Part shown: positions 35,985-47,644 of the stretch, one piece after another
Numbering within the stretch: the first letter of the stretch is position 1
Layout of the letters: each line of letters opens with the position of its first letter
Origin: Caprella mutica
Taxonomy: Eukaryota; Arthropoda; Malacostraca; Amphipoda; Caprellidae
NCBI GenBank assembly: GCA_947561585.1
Contig: CANNZV010002549.1
Location: 57,496-121,495, forward strand
Length of the DNA stretch: 64,000 nt
Reading direction: 5' to 3'
The notes under the pieces: generated by a model
What the model saw: only the letters and a program-made list of their open reading frames with translations
What the model was told of the DNA's origin: nothing
Database searches by the model: none
Position numbers and translations under genes: made by a program

Positions 35985-36465
35985 AGGTCAAATGAGTTGT
36001 CATATTATAAAATATAGACGAGGTTTCAGGTAAAACCGTAAATACCTAAGATACAACATTGAGTTGTGATATTATAAGATATAAAAAGGGTTTCAGGTAA
36101 AACCGCAAATACCTAAGATACAACATTGAGTTGTGATATTATAAGATATAAAAAGGGTTTCAGGTAAAACCGCAAATACCTAAGATACAACATTGAGTTG
36201 TGATATTATAAAATATAAAAAGGGTTTCAGGTAAAACCGTAAATACCTAAGATACAACATTGAGTTGTGATATTATAAAATATAAAAAGGGTTTCAGGTA
36301 AAACCGCAAATACCTAAGATACAACATTGAGTTGTAATATTATAAGATATAAAAAGGGTTTCAGGTAAAACCGCAAATACCTAAGATACAACATTGAGTT
36401 GTGATATTATAAAATATAAAAAGGGTTTCAGGTAAAACCGCAAATACCTAAGATGTGCATGTATT
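35985..36465. repeat. 67-bp tandem repeat in the LTR element
   Basis: About seven units of 67 bp containing GAGTTGTGATATTATAARAT and GGGTTTCAGGTAAAACCGCA. A related, diverged half-unit (TTTCAGGTAAACCGGAAATACC) follows at 36553, and the TCATACCTA..TTTTCAGGGATGAAGTCAAT block is itself present twice (36484 and 36612). Confidence 0.9.
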
Positions 36466-38617
36466 GTACATATATGACGAAATCATACCTAATTTTCAGG
36501 GATGAAGTCAATAGATAATTATAATGTCAATTTATATTTATAAAAATAAACAAGGTTTCAGGTAAACCGGAAATACCTATGATATGCACGTAACGTACAT
36601 ATGTAACGAATCATACCTATTTTTCAGGGATGAAGTCAATTGATAATTATGATGTATTCCTATTCAAATAGTAATAATCGCAGTGTTTGAAAAAAGAACC
36701 TGTCAATCGTTTCAGTGATTTAAGACAATCAAGTCAGATAATGAGTTAACGTAAATAAGATATAACGTAAATATTAAACTCAGAGGTATGACTCAGTATA
36801 AAAAGAGTGAAACATTTTAAAGGATTGACAAGTAATGATATAGATATATATATATATATATATCTTGAATATTTAAATGACTATTTTGATATTAATATTG
36901 TATATTGAATATTTTTGAAGAGATTTAAAGTTACCTAGAGGTTAATACGTCTTAACCATAGTTAATGTAATATCGGGTAATATGTGGTAACATATAGGGG
37001 AAAGTAGGTTTGATACTAAATAATCAATATGTGATGTAGTTTCAAACTATATTCCTGTAATAATTAAAAGTAAGAAATAATTGATTTGATTAAAGGTTAT
37101 TGTTTAACGTAATTAAATAATTATATGCTTTAACGTAAAATCTCCAGTAACTCAATAATGAACGAAACAACGATATAAGAAAGATTCAACGCCGTTTACG
37201 TATATTGAATATATATTGAGTATAAATAATTAACTGTTAAATAAGAAGTTGTTGTAATTATTCCAGTGACGAATAATAACTTAAAATAATCACATAGGTG
37301 ATTAGTTCATATGAACGAAATAATCGTATAAAAAACGATATGAATTCAGACAATTGTATTTGTCAGACGATAATTCTGAGAAAGAAAATACTATAAGAGC
37401 AAAGATTTGCTGAATTTTATAATTAAATTGTAAGACTTGATTTGAATAGTGAATTAAATGCAAGCAATCGAACATAAATGTATAAGAGATAAAAACAATT
37501 ATCGTCAGACTATTTTTCTATTAATAAAGTATAAAATATAGCAAACGTTATATATATATTAATATAACTTAACGTAAAAATATAACGAAACTTGATTTTA
37601 TAATAGTTGACTAGTAAAAAGTCAAGACTAAACGTAATCTTGAAGGAAGCGATGTAAATTTTCAAGTGGGAAGTTATTGTCAACAGAGCTATTAAAATTA
37701 GTCGAGGTGGTACAGTCAGTAACACTATAGTTGACGATAGCAAGGATATAATATGAATAAAATAATGAGTATTATATGGAGAATAAAAGATATAGGAATT
37801 AATGTGATTATTCCAGTAGGTTACTCAGAAATAATAATTAATTATTTGATAAAATAAATGAGTTTGAAAGAGAGCTCTTGATGATTTCTTTTAATGATAA
37901 CTGTAATGTTTGATAAATAAATGAGTTACAGGTTCTTCGTCGAAATAAAATCTTGGAATTGATGTCATGAAATAAGTGTAATATCATAATTTAATAATAT
38001 GATAAATTTGAGGAGCTGAAGTAATATAAGATATTACTTGTGTGAGAATAAGAACCTGTAAGAACAATGTATGAATAAGAATTAATAGTTATTTATAATT
38101 AACTGACATGCAGTAAATCAATCTACTGTTCTCTATGAACTGTATTGTAATACAATCCAAGATGTAGCAGGAACTAATATTTGGAACACCATATACAAAT
38201 GGAGAGTTTAACGAATGATTTGAATGATAACAAGATACGAAGCAAATATTTCAATTAATATTATCTCACATTTAATTTGAATTCTTTTATTTATAATAGA
38301 AGTGTAATATTTTATGTTGAATTTTTGATTTTTCAAGATGATAAATAAAAATGTTTGTACTTGTTAATTAAAATAAAGATACTGAATTCTTGATATATAA
38401 ATTTAGAAATGAATTCTAAATAAATAGTCGAATATTATCGAATGTATAATGAACAATGAAAACATGCAATATAATATACATGTACTCAAATTCTAATGTT
38501 TATGTACAATGATATATAAAATAATTGCTGAAAAATATAGTTCGTTAAAACTTTTATATATGATAATATATAAATATATAACCATTCTGTTATGAAGGAA
38601 ATATTTGAATCAATCTT

Positions 38618-38830
38618 AAGGGGAACATTCTATTTATTCCTCTCAGAATGAAGAATAAAATAGACCCTAAAGAATTTCCAAACATAAGTTAGGCGAACAT
38701 TCTATTTATTCCTCTCAGAACGAAGAATAAAATAGACTCTAAAGAATTTCAGAATAATCTCAGGGGAACATTCTATTTATTCCTCTCAGAGTGAAGAATA
38801 AAATTAGACCCCAAAAAGATTACAATAATG
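38618..38830. repeat. ~72-bp tandem repeat in the LTR element
   Basis: Three units starting GGGGAACATTCTATTTATTC, spaced 72 and 71 bp. Each carries ATTCTATTTATTCCTC and GAAGAATAAAATAGA, which can pair with each other (ATTCTATTTATTC / GAATAAAATAGA), so each unit may form a hairpin. Confidence 0.85.
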
Positions 38831-40430
38831 GATTGAAGTGTAATTAAGTGTGATTATACATGGAATTGTGAGATAAATATATTAGAAAGATATGAGTCAA
38901 GATGTATAATTAATTATATTTTGATATTTGAAAAAAGGGGATATTCCTAATACATAAAGAATATTCATTCTAAACTGTAAGGGTAAATATTACTAAGAGA
39001 AAACAGTAATTGCAGGTTCAAAGGTCAACCAGAGTACAGAAAATACCCTGAGAAGAAAATCTTCTTCTAAAGAAAAATTTCAAGGGGGAACCGTAATATT
39101 TCCAGATTTATAAAAGAATGAATGTAGTTGATTTAACATGAGTATAAAAAGGATTAAAATGAAATCTTAAATAATAAAAACGATCGAATAGAACGGATTT
39201 ATTTCATAAAAATAAATGTAACGAGAATTGCAAAATACGTTCATGTTACGTAAATGAATTTATTAATTAAACTCAGTATAGCAGTTTAAATGTAATTAAA
39301 AAGTTTGAGTTTAAAAGGGACAGTTATATAATTTAATAAATAATGTATGGATTCAAATAAAGAAAACGTTTGAAAAGTTTAATGATACCGAAATATGAGT
39401 AAAAGGCTCTTTAGTGATAAATAGGAATTACGAAAATATTTTTGAGTATTGAGTTTAATGATAACAAGGATCTTGATGATATTTAAATTATTACTTGAAA
39501 AAGTAAATGAATACATTAAACCTGAGTTAAAGCAAATGAAAAAAAAATAATGAAATTTAATTCTGTACAAGAATTTATGATTATAAAAGGAACATAACGA
39601 AATATAATGAATAGCTAAAAAACGACATAGTTTGTGTTCAATTAATTTCTTTCAATGGTTAGATCAATAACATTAACTCTTCAGGGTAACTACAATATAC
39701 ACTGATGTTTAAAGAAATGTAAATTATATATATATAATGCATTGATGTTTAGTGAAACATAAAATATATATAAATAACTGTGTGTTTGTAAGTTAAGAGT
39801 GATTAAGAAAATTATGTTGACTAACACTTATAATTATTGATGAAATGTAATGTAATAGTAGATAAATAATCTATGTAAGATGTAAGTTTCTTGTATAAGC
39901 TAGTAAAGTTCACCTGTAATTGCAGAAACACACGTAAAGAGGCTAACCAAAAGCAATGAACCCCATCCATCTGACGATCTGACGTTATGGGCAAGACATC
40001 GGTTGAAGGTGAATTACTTAATTTTACTATGAATTTATCACTATAAGTGAAAATCTTGTAAAGTAACGTAACAATAAAAAGAAACATAACAGTTTTGATT
40101 GTGTCCAAGATTTTCATGAACCTAGTTTTAAGTGAAAAATATGTTATATATATAAACTAACCCCTTCTTTACAGTTTTATAATAATAGGAATATGTATTG
40201 TAAACTGAATGAGGTATATTTTGAAATAAATGTTATGTGAGATATATATTATCAAACTATAATATTACTTGAAGGATTATAACAATACTATAATATTAAA
40301 GAATTTTGTAGAATCATTGTACAAAATTTTGGAAATAATTAAAACAATCATGTTTTAGCAATAGTAAAATAGTAATATTATCCTTCAACTGTAAGTCTAA
40401 AAGTAATAGTTAGGTAAAAATGTAATCCTA

Positions 40431-40845
40431 ATTATACTTAAATTAATGATTTATTTTTTCCCAAAACTTGAAAAACATCTCTCGAGAAACTGGAGCAGAG
40501 CAATAACAAACCAGATGTTGGAACAATCCAACACCAGTAACTTGTTGATCCGAAAAGGATAAGCCGAGCTACGCCTAGTGACGAGAAGGCCGAGCAGTGG
40601 AGCACACTTGGTGATGACTTCACAGTCATACTTGATGATGACTTCACAGTCATACTTGATGATGACTTCACAATCATACTTGGTGAAGACTTCGCAGTCA
40701 TACTTGGTGACGTCACAAACCAATGCCCGATAACCTGAGGGAACCATTCATTCTGAAGGAAGAGAATGAACATGGGGGCTTCAACTCTCATGTACCTACT
40801 TTGAGAAGTCTTCTCTGATGGTACCGACACATTTAGATCATTTCA
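40431..40845. other. GC-richer island in the LTR element, with 24-bp repeat
   Basis: Flanked by AT-rich DNA on both sides. At 40606-40720 there are about five units of CATACTTGATGATGACTTCA plus CAGT (24 bp). Two overlapping minus-strand frames of 98 and 130 codons run through it, but their middle is only repeat translation, so I do not call a gene. It also holds a TGACGTCA palindrome (40708-40715). The base skew of the interior changes here. Confidence 0.5.
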
Positions 40846-42432
40846 CCTTGATCTTATTATTCTAAATTTTGGATTATTACTTTAGTCCAATTAACTTAGA
40901 TTTCTATACTTTGAATTTACTTTAAAGAAAGATTAAATATTAATTGCTTATTGAAACATTCAGGTTATGAGCATTTAATCATTGATGTTTATTTTGAAAA
41001 TTAATTCTTTAAAGGATTACTTAAGATTTCATTTGATAGTTTACAGATTTCGAAGTTGAACATTTGATTTAAAGTAACTTTAATTTCATTGAATATTTTA
41101 AACGAAATCTGAATGTGTTTATTCAATACGAATAAAAACAAGTTATGTAAAGCTAACAATAGTATAGATGAATACTAACCAATAATATAGCTCATATGAT
41201 ATTACATAACATATATAACCATAGTTTAAGAAAAGAGAAGTTTAAGATAAGTAATAACGAATTTAGTTATACTCATATTTTTTGAAATGAATATTTTGGA
41301 ATTAGAATAAACTATAATGAAGTTTCGATTTTGATGTAAGATTATATTCATTTGAGATATAAAAGTTAATTAAGTTCTATTGATTATAGCTTATATTCAT
41401 TTGAGATATAAAAGTTAACTAAGTTCTATTGACTATAGCTTATATTCATTTGAGATATAAAAGTTAACTAAGTTCTATTGATTATAGATTATATTCATTG
41501 GAAATATGAAAAGTAATTAATCTCTATTGATTTTGAAATTAATTTCATTTGAAAATTACTTAACTTTATTTCCGACGTTTCAAATTACGATGCTTGAAGT
41601 AGAAGATATAATAATAGTAGATATATTATAATCGCATGCTTAGATTTTATTGATAATCTTATTTGTAAGCATTATAATTTTGGTTCTTGAATGAAAGTAA
41701 GATGTTTATAGTTGGACTATATTGCAGTAAAGTATTAAACGAACTTTATATTTTGAAGAAAAACTTTAAGGGTGTTTTCAATGACTAGACATTCACCTGG
41801 ATACTATTTCCATTTAAGTGTTTAAGAATTGAGAACATACATATTTAATTTTTAGAAAGGTAATGGTTACTTTTATTTTAAAAATTAAAATATAAATTTA
41901 GCAGTTATAGATTGAAGTTTTATGATTGTTCAACTTGAATTTTGAGATTTGATATTTCATGTTTTGAATTTTAGAACTGGATGAAATGGGATTTCAGGTT
42001 CAATTTTGAATAATTATAAACAAGGTTAGATATTTGAATATCTTTATTAGTTAAATAAATTCCATAAAATGAAAATATATTTTTGACGTATGTTTCTGAA
42101 TATGAGTAGAATAACTTATAAATTTTCACTCTATTTTGATTTAATATCGTGACCAGAGGTAGAATTCATGATTACATATATGATAGGAATTGTCTTGTCA
42201 TCATATTTTTGTACACACAAATTTTATGATGAAAAGACTGATCTATTTAGCGGATCAAATTTTAATCTGAAATTTCTTTTGTTTTAATAGATATAATTTA
42301 TATTTCGGACTTTAAGAAATTTCATAGGATGTTTTCCGAGTGTTGTTCGAAATTTGTTAGAATATTTTTCGATTGGATTTCGATAATATGGGTTTAGAAA
42401 TTGAAATTCAACCGACAAGTCGGTTGAAACAC
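40846..42432. other. T- and G-rich interior, 3' part of the LTR element
   Basis: The plus strand is rich in T and G and poor in C, unlike the A- and G-rich part before 40430. A 49-bp tandem repeat (four units, TTATATTCATTTGAGATATA plus AAAGTTAACTAAGTTCTATTG) lies at 41342-41540. No frame of note. Confidence 0.5.
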
Positions 42433-42443
42433 GAAGGGGGGAG
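42433..42443 (+). promoter_or_regulatory. Polypurine tract
   Basis: GAAGGGGGGAG ends three bases before the 3' LTR, the expected place for the plus-strand primer of an LTR retrotransposon. This sets the element's orientation. Confidence 0.8.
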
Positions 42444-42446
42444 TGA

Positions 42447-43684
42447 TATTAACAATAGAAAGATTGTTAATACGCTGAACTTGTATTTTTACTTAATCTT
42501 TCAATTTCTATAATTTGATAATCATTTAATCAGACATAATCTTTTTAATCTTGTACACTGTTCATTAGAAGGAAATGCTATTTAAATTTATGGTCATGTT
42601 ATTCTCGCTAGGAGCTCGAATATAATTATAAACGAATAGCTTTGATGTAAGTCGCTATATAACTTGTAACTTCAGAACATAACTTTATAACTTGTAACCC
42701 AGAGCTATAACTTGTAATTCAGAATAAAACTTTATAATTTGTACTAAGTTATATAACTTCATGAACTTTGTAAATCAGTTATACAACTTAGAATATTGAG
42801 TTCTTTTTCTATAGATAGAGTTGAAATTAATACTTAATTAATTTAAAAGGAATTCAGTAAGTATTTCAATTATTCTAATTGAAATACTTAACTAATAGTT
42901 AGGAACTTGTAACATTTCTGATCATGTATAGGTTAAACAGGACTCTGAAATAGTATGCTTAAATTTGGATGTTTATTAGCAAATCAGGTTTCACTAAAAT
43001 GAACTATTAGTAAATCTGATCGATCTATATGTTAATCGTATAGAAAGCCATTACCACTAGCGTGTTAAATTTGAATAATGCATTGTGTGTTATTTCTATC
43101 TGCAGTGAGTAGAAAAACATCTTTGAAAAGTACTATCAGTACCTTAACAGAAGTTTATTCACTCACTGGAAGGTTGGACTCTCCAGTTCACCCTTTAAAT
43201 ACCATTGGCACCTAACTAAAGTGTTCATAGTTCGCGATGGTCTCTTGAAGACTGGTTGGTCGGACCAAGTCCGGTCGGACTTGTCCATCCACGGGTTTCG
43301 AGAGTTGGCAACTCAGACCCTTGTTTATTTAAAACCCTTAAGTTTACTCAACCGCTAGTTTATTTAAAACTTGTGTTGTGTTATTTGAAGACTTGTGCGT
43401 AAGTCTTAGAACTCTGTACTATTCGAACTTTAATATAAGTACACCCATTTAAAACTTCCTTGTGTTTAATTTACTTCCTAAAAACTTTTACCGTTTAGTC
43501 ATTTGTCAGTTTAATAGAATTCAATCAATTACCTCCAAGTCTCTTCAAGTTAAGATAATACAACAATTGTAACGAACCCGGAGACTTATTTTGCCCTATG
43601 GGATAAGTTTATTAACAAGCCTCATCTACTTAGAAAATAGGTGATAATTTACTATCAATCCCATAGGAAAAGGGCAATTTAATA
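42447..43684 (+). repeat. 3' long terminal repeat
   Basis: Same length as the 5' LTR (1238 bp); I found no difference when reading the two side by side. The homology begins exactly at TATTAAC, after the TGA that follows the purine tract, and ends at AATTTAATA before GGGCT. Confidence 0.9.
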
Positions 43685-43689
43685 GGGCT

Positions 43690-44587
43690 AATTCTTTGAG
43701 TTTCGTTTAAATTCCTTCCAAATTCTCTAGTTTGTTAACTAGCTTTGCTTTTTATTTCAGGTAAATTAATACTTTTGAATAGAAATTAATATGAATAGAT
43801 GTTCGAGTGACAGTTATATTCATATATAATGGCATATATAACTATTCAATTGATTTTCATTTGATGTTATATCATTAATTATAATATGCGCCCAATGCAT
43901 AATATAATATAATTCACATACTAATATAACCATTCTTTCTCTATCTAGAATAGATTGAGTTCATATTTTCTTGGGTAATTTTCAATGGAGAAACTTACAT
44001 ATCACAAACATAGAAAAAATTGTTGCAAATTAACTTGAGATCGTAAGGGTGAATAAACAAATAAATAGAAAATATTCCAATAATAACGTATTCGTGCTAC
44101 AGCATTTAATCATTGAAATAAATTTGTAATAATTTCAATTTTTACAGCGGAAAATAGAAATAGTTCCATAGTTACTGTGACGTCACTCCGAGATGAACAG
44201 CTCTGTCTGTCATTGAGTTGTTTAGCTCAGAGTGATAGACAAATAACTAACCATTCTAGCCTTCTTTTTATATGTTTATTTGTCAGTACACCGTGATGTT
44301 TTTGATTTAAATCAGTAATTAAGACAATGTAAATAATCAAGGTTCAAATAAAATTGTTTTATTTTACTATATTATTTTGCAATAGAATTTTCAGATTTCG
44401 GGCAGATGACAGAAAGACATGATAATTAATTGAATTGAAATTAAGTGAATAATAGAGAGCATAAATAAGTTTCCAGTGATGAAACGGTCATGGATGAGGA
44501 TGGTTCTCAACCAGTTTCGAAATAATACCTAAATAAATAAAATACTTATTGGCCATTTTTTGTTCTTAAATTTAGTGAGTGCATCGG
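43690..44587. other. Unique AT-rich flank
   Basis: Right flank of the LTR element. Apart from TGACGTCA at 44178-44185, next to CTCCGAGATGAACAG, no gene or repeat is recognised. Confidence 0.45.
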
Positions 44588-45735
44588 AGTATCGCTGCGC
44601 ACAAGAAGGGGTATCACTGCACATTGCATAAATACAGCACTTATCTCCCCCACCTAAGTACCTCTTGTCCCCCATTTTAATGCCCCATCATCCCCCTATG
44701 TAAACCCCCTTCTTTCCCCATATAAATCTCCTTCTCCTCCCATCTTAGTCTTCCTCTCTTCCCATCTAAATGCCCCTCTCATACCATTTTAATCACACTC
44801 TCTCCTCATCGAAATCTCCCTCTCTTCCCATCGAAATCTCCCTCTCTTACAATCTAAATCCCCCCCCCTCCCCCATCTATCTCCCCCTCTCCCACATCTA
44901 AATCCTCCTCCCCTTCAATCAAAAAGTCTGTGTTTCCCTCTCTACATGCCCTCTCCCCAATCTAACTGTCCCTTATCTTTTAAACACATATTTAATGAAT
45001 CTGCAACAAATTTAACACTTGAATTTTACGCAACTAGTTAACTACTTATATCAAGTAATATAATACGATCGTAGGTTTATTGTTAATCAATATTTAATTC
45101 AAAAACCTCTCACTCCCCCCCCCCCCCACATAAATAATAAATACCCACTCTCCCTATTTTAATACCCCCACATCAAGTTGCATAGCTACTACGATCGTAA
45201 GTTTATTGTTAATCAAATTTATAATTAAATAAGACCTTATTCAATTTTTATGCCTTTATTAAGTGCTAAAAACTCATAATTTTTATATTTATTTACATAC
45301 AAATATTGTTATTAATGATGCGCAGTGATACCCCTCTACCTCTAAATTATTTGGGGTATCACTGCGCACGGTTGTGGCGGGAAAACTGTTGATACTGAGA
45401 AGTTGAAAATTTGACATAATGTAACTGTTAATGTTTGTGTTAACATGTTAAAAAAATATGAATCTATAAATCTTGGTAATTCATAATCTTGGTAAATCTT
45501 GGTAACAAATCACAAGCGTAAACTTTTTTCAGATCATTCTTAGAGCACTACATACATCGTGACTTAACTCTAGTAGAAATACTAATAGGATAATGGTGCT
45601 TCATGATGTTTAAGGGAGAAAAGAAGATGCTTGAAATGATGGTGCAATCAGATTTAGGCTAAAAAAAGTAGTTTATAAATTATATGGGGTGCGGAGTGAT
45701 ACCCCATGAAAAGGGTATGCGCAGTGATACCCCGT
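44588..45735. mobile_element. Two abutting inverted-repeat elements with GGGGTATCACTGCGCA ends
   Basis: The motif GGGGTATCACTGCGCA (or close forms) occurs at 44588 and 44611 (plus), 45319 (minus), 45351 (plus), 45688 and 45718 (minus). Read in pairs, 44588-45334 and 45351-45735 each have inverted ends, with a doubled motif at both outer ends. Doubled subterminal motifs suggest transposase binding sites of a pogo/Tc1-like family. No transposase frame survives. Confidence 0.6.
44640..44965. repeat. C-rich polypyrimidine tract
   Basis: Degenerate repeats of CCCCCTCTCCCATCTAAAT inside the left element. The plus strand is almost free of G over long runs, and a 15-C run follows at 45114-45128. The opposite strand has many closely spaced G-runs and could form G-quadruplexes. 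Confidence 0.85.
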
Positions 45736-45953
45736 CTGACCCTACTTGAAGTTAAAAATAATGGGAAAAATATTATTTAATTTAATGACTGCCGTAGCAT
45801 GATTACCCAAATTAAGGAATAAATTCCATTTGTCTATTCTTTAGGGTGAAAATCAAAAGAAATAAAACTGATATTCAACCTTACAAACTGAAGTTAGAAA
45901 ATTATCATATAAATAATATGTCTGTCTGTGTGTATTTCTTTGATTGTGATATA

Positions 45954-47000
45954 CAGGGTGAGCCACATAAATGTTACAACTTTAAAATATTTATTATTCG
46001 GTAACCAGAAGGCGTAGAAATCTTATGTTAGTCTCATTTTCGTTGTTAATTCTTGTTCTTTTTAACAAGTAAAAAAAATACTCTGATCCGATGAATAGTT
46101 TTCGAACAAACACAAAAAATATGAATACAACTCTATCTGTGATTGGTCAGCTAAAGTAGTGTGTGCCCACAGAGCTGAACTATCTTCTTTCGCTATCATC
46201 TGTGCAGATAGCACACTAATCATATTAGTAACAACTCTATCTGAGATTGGTCAGCTAAAGTAGTGTGTGCCCTCAGATCTGAACTATCTTCCTTTGCTAT
46301 CATCTGTGCAGATAGCACACTAGTCATATTAGTAACAACTCTATCTGTGATTGGTCAGCTAAAGCAGTGTGTGTCCACAGAGCTGAACTATCTTCCTTTG
46401 CTATCATCTGTGCAGATAGCACACTAATCATATTAGTGACAACTCGGTCTGTGATTGGTCAGCTAAAGCAGTGTGTGCCCACAGAGCTGAACTATCTTCC
46501 TTTGCTATCATCTGTGCAGATAGCACACTAATCATATTAGTGACAACTCTGTCTGTGATTGGTCAGCTAAAGCAGTGTGTGCCCACAGATCTGAACTATC
46601 TTCCTTTGCTATCATCTGTGCAGATAGCACATTAATCATATTAGTGACAACTCTGTCTGTGATTGGTCAGCTAAAGCAGTGTGTGCCCACAGAGCTGAAC
46701 TATCTTCCTTTGCTATCATCTGTGCAGATAGCACACTAATCATATTAGTAACAACTCTATCTGTGATTGGTCAGCTAAAGCAGTGTGTGCCACAGAGCTG
46801 AACTATCTTCCTTTGCTATCATCACATTCATAGCAACATAACAAATACTATTCTTTTAACATATATAAAATACTCGGAATTTTAACAAATCCTTTTATAA
46901 AAACACGTAATACATATGGTATCTATTTCCGAAAACTATTCATGGTATACTCATGTTTAACTGAGTAAGTGCCACATGTTATACACATGAATTTGTTTGC
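45954..47000. mobile_element. Inverted-repeat element carrying a 104-bp array
   Basis: The left end CAGGGTGAGCCACATAAATG after TA (45952-45953) is typical of insect DNA transposons. GATGAATAGTTTTCG on the left (46090) pairs with CGAAAACTATTCATGG on the right (46931), and GTGCCACATGTTATA near 46970 may be the decayed right end. The right boundary is approximate. Its interior is almost entirely the 104-bp tandem array. Confidence 0.5.
46127..46822. repeat. 104-bp tandem repeat
   Basis: About 6.7 units containing GTGATTGGTCAGCTAAAGCA, CCACAGAGCTGAACTATCTT and TCATCTGTGCAGATAGCACA. Units differ at a few sites (CTATCT/CTGTCT/CGGTCT, AGAGCT/AGATCT). The unit has short internal inverted pairs such as CTATCTG / CAGATAG. 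Confidence 0.95.
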
Positions 47001-47640
47001 AGCGAAAGAATGTTTCTTTATGTAAATTTGAACGTATTTCAACGAAGCTCAAAGAATTATCTTAATATTATTGAATCTTATTCATGTTATACATCACACT
47101 TTTAGTAAACATATGAATTACTCTTCACATACAATCACTAACGTTATGTAACATGTTATTCACCACCAGATGGTGTTTGCGTATAATTTTAATAATTTAT
47201 AATTGATATTAGTTCAAATTCATTATCCTTTTTATTAACTGTTCATCAGTCATGGAAACTTAAATTCTTACACATCAGTAATTACCATCATTTAATATGC
47301 ATGGTTAAAATGATCGTACTTTTCACTAACTATTTACTAGATTATAATTATTTAATATTTTCTATTTATAATTTTGGTTTGTATGAAATCCTAATAATGT
47401 TCTAAAAATAAAAAAAATATAACATTACGTAGTCGTAACATTTATTATGAACAAATAACCTTAAGAATGTAAATCAAATATCAGCTTCAAACTCAGTAGA
47501 ATTAAATTCTAAATAATTCATTAAATTATCATAAAATAGATAATTTCACAAAACATTTAATTAATAATTATAATATTAATTCAATATAATTAAATACTTA
47601 AAATGCATACAAATAATAATCAATACAAATAATAATTCAT
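47001..47640. other. AT-rich spacer
   Basis: No gene recognised. CACCACCAGATGGTG near 47162 is a short perfect palindrome with resemblance to ACCACTAGATGG in the 946-bp insertion, too short to interpret. Confidence 0.4.
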
Positions 47641-47644
47641 ACCT

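Larger units (their letters stand above)
34641..40430. other. C-poor AT-rich interior of the LTR element
   Basis: About 5.8 kb in which the plus strand is strikingly poor in C and richer in A and G. Frames of 63-103 codons occur only on the minus strand (35003-35314, 37510-37743, 39379-39570, 39821-40117). The skew explains this, because the T-rich strand meets fewer stop codons. The frame at 39821-40117 starts with a hydrophobic segment but matches no family I know. Confidence 0.5.
32474..43689 (+). mobile_element. 11.2-kb LTR retrotransposon without recognisable genes
   Basis: Two 1238-bp direct repeats (32479-33716 and 42447-43684) look identical base for base and enclose 8730 bp. GGGCT flanks the element on both sides (32474-32478, 43685-43689), a 5-bp target duplication. 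A primer-binding-site candidate follows the first LTR and a purine tract precedes the second, giving plus orientation. No gag, protease, RT, RNase H or integrase motif was seen, and all frames over 60 codons inside are short and on the minus strand. It is best read as a large non-autonomous element (LARD-like) inserted recently. Confidence 0.88.

Noticed and set aside
35003..40117. Minus-strand genes captured by the LTR element
   Set aside because: All frames are short and on the strand with fewer stops because of base skew. No splice-linked chain with support was found, though I could not exclude one.
40438..40830. 130- and 98-codon minus-strand genes in the LTR element
   Set aside because: Their centres are translations of the 24-bp tandem repeat in two frames, and no domain is visible.
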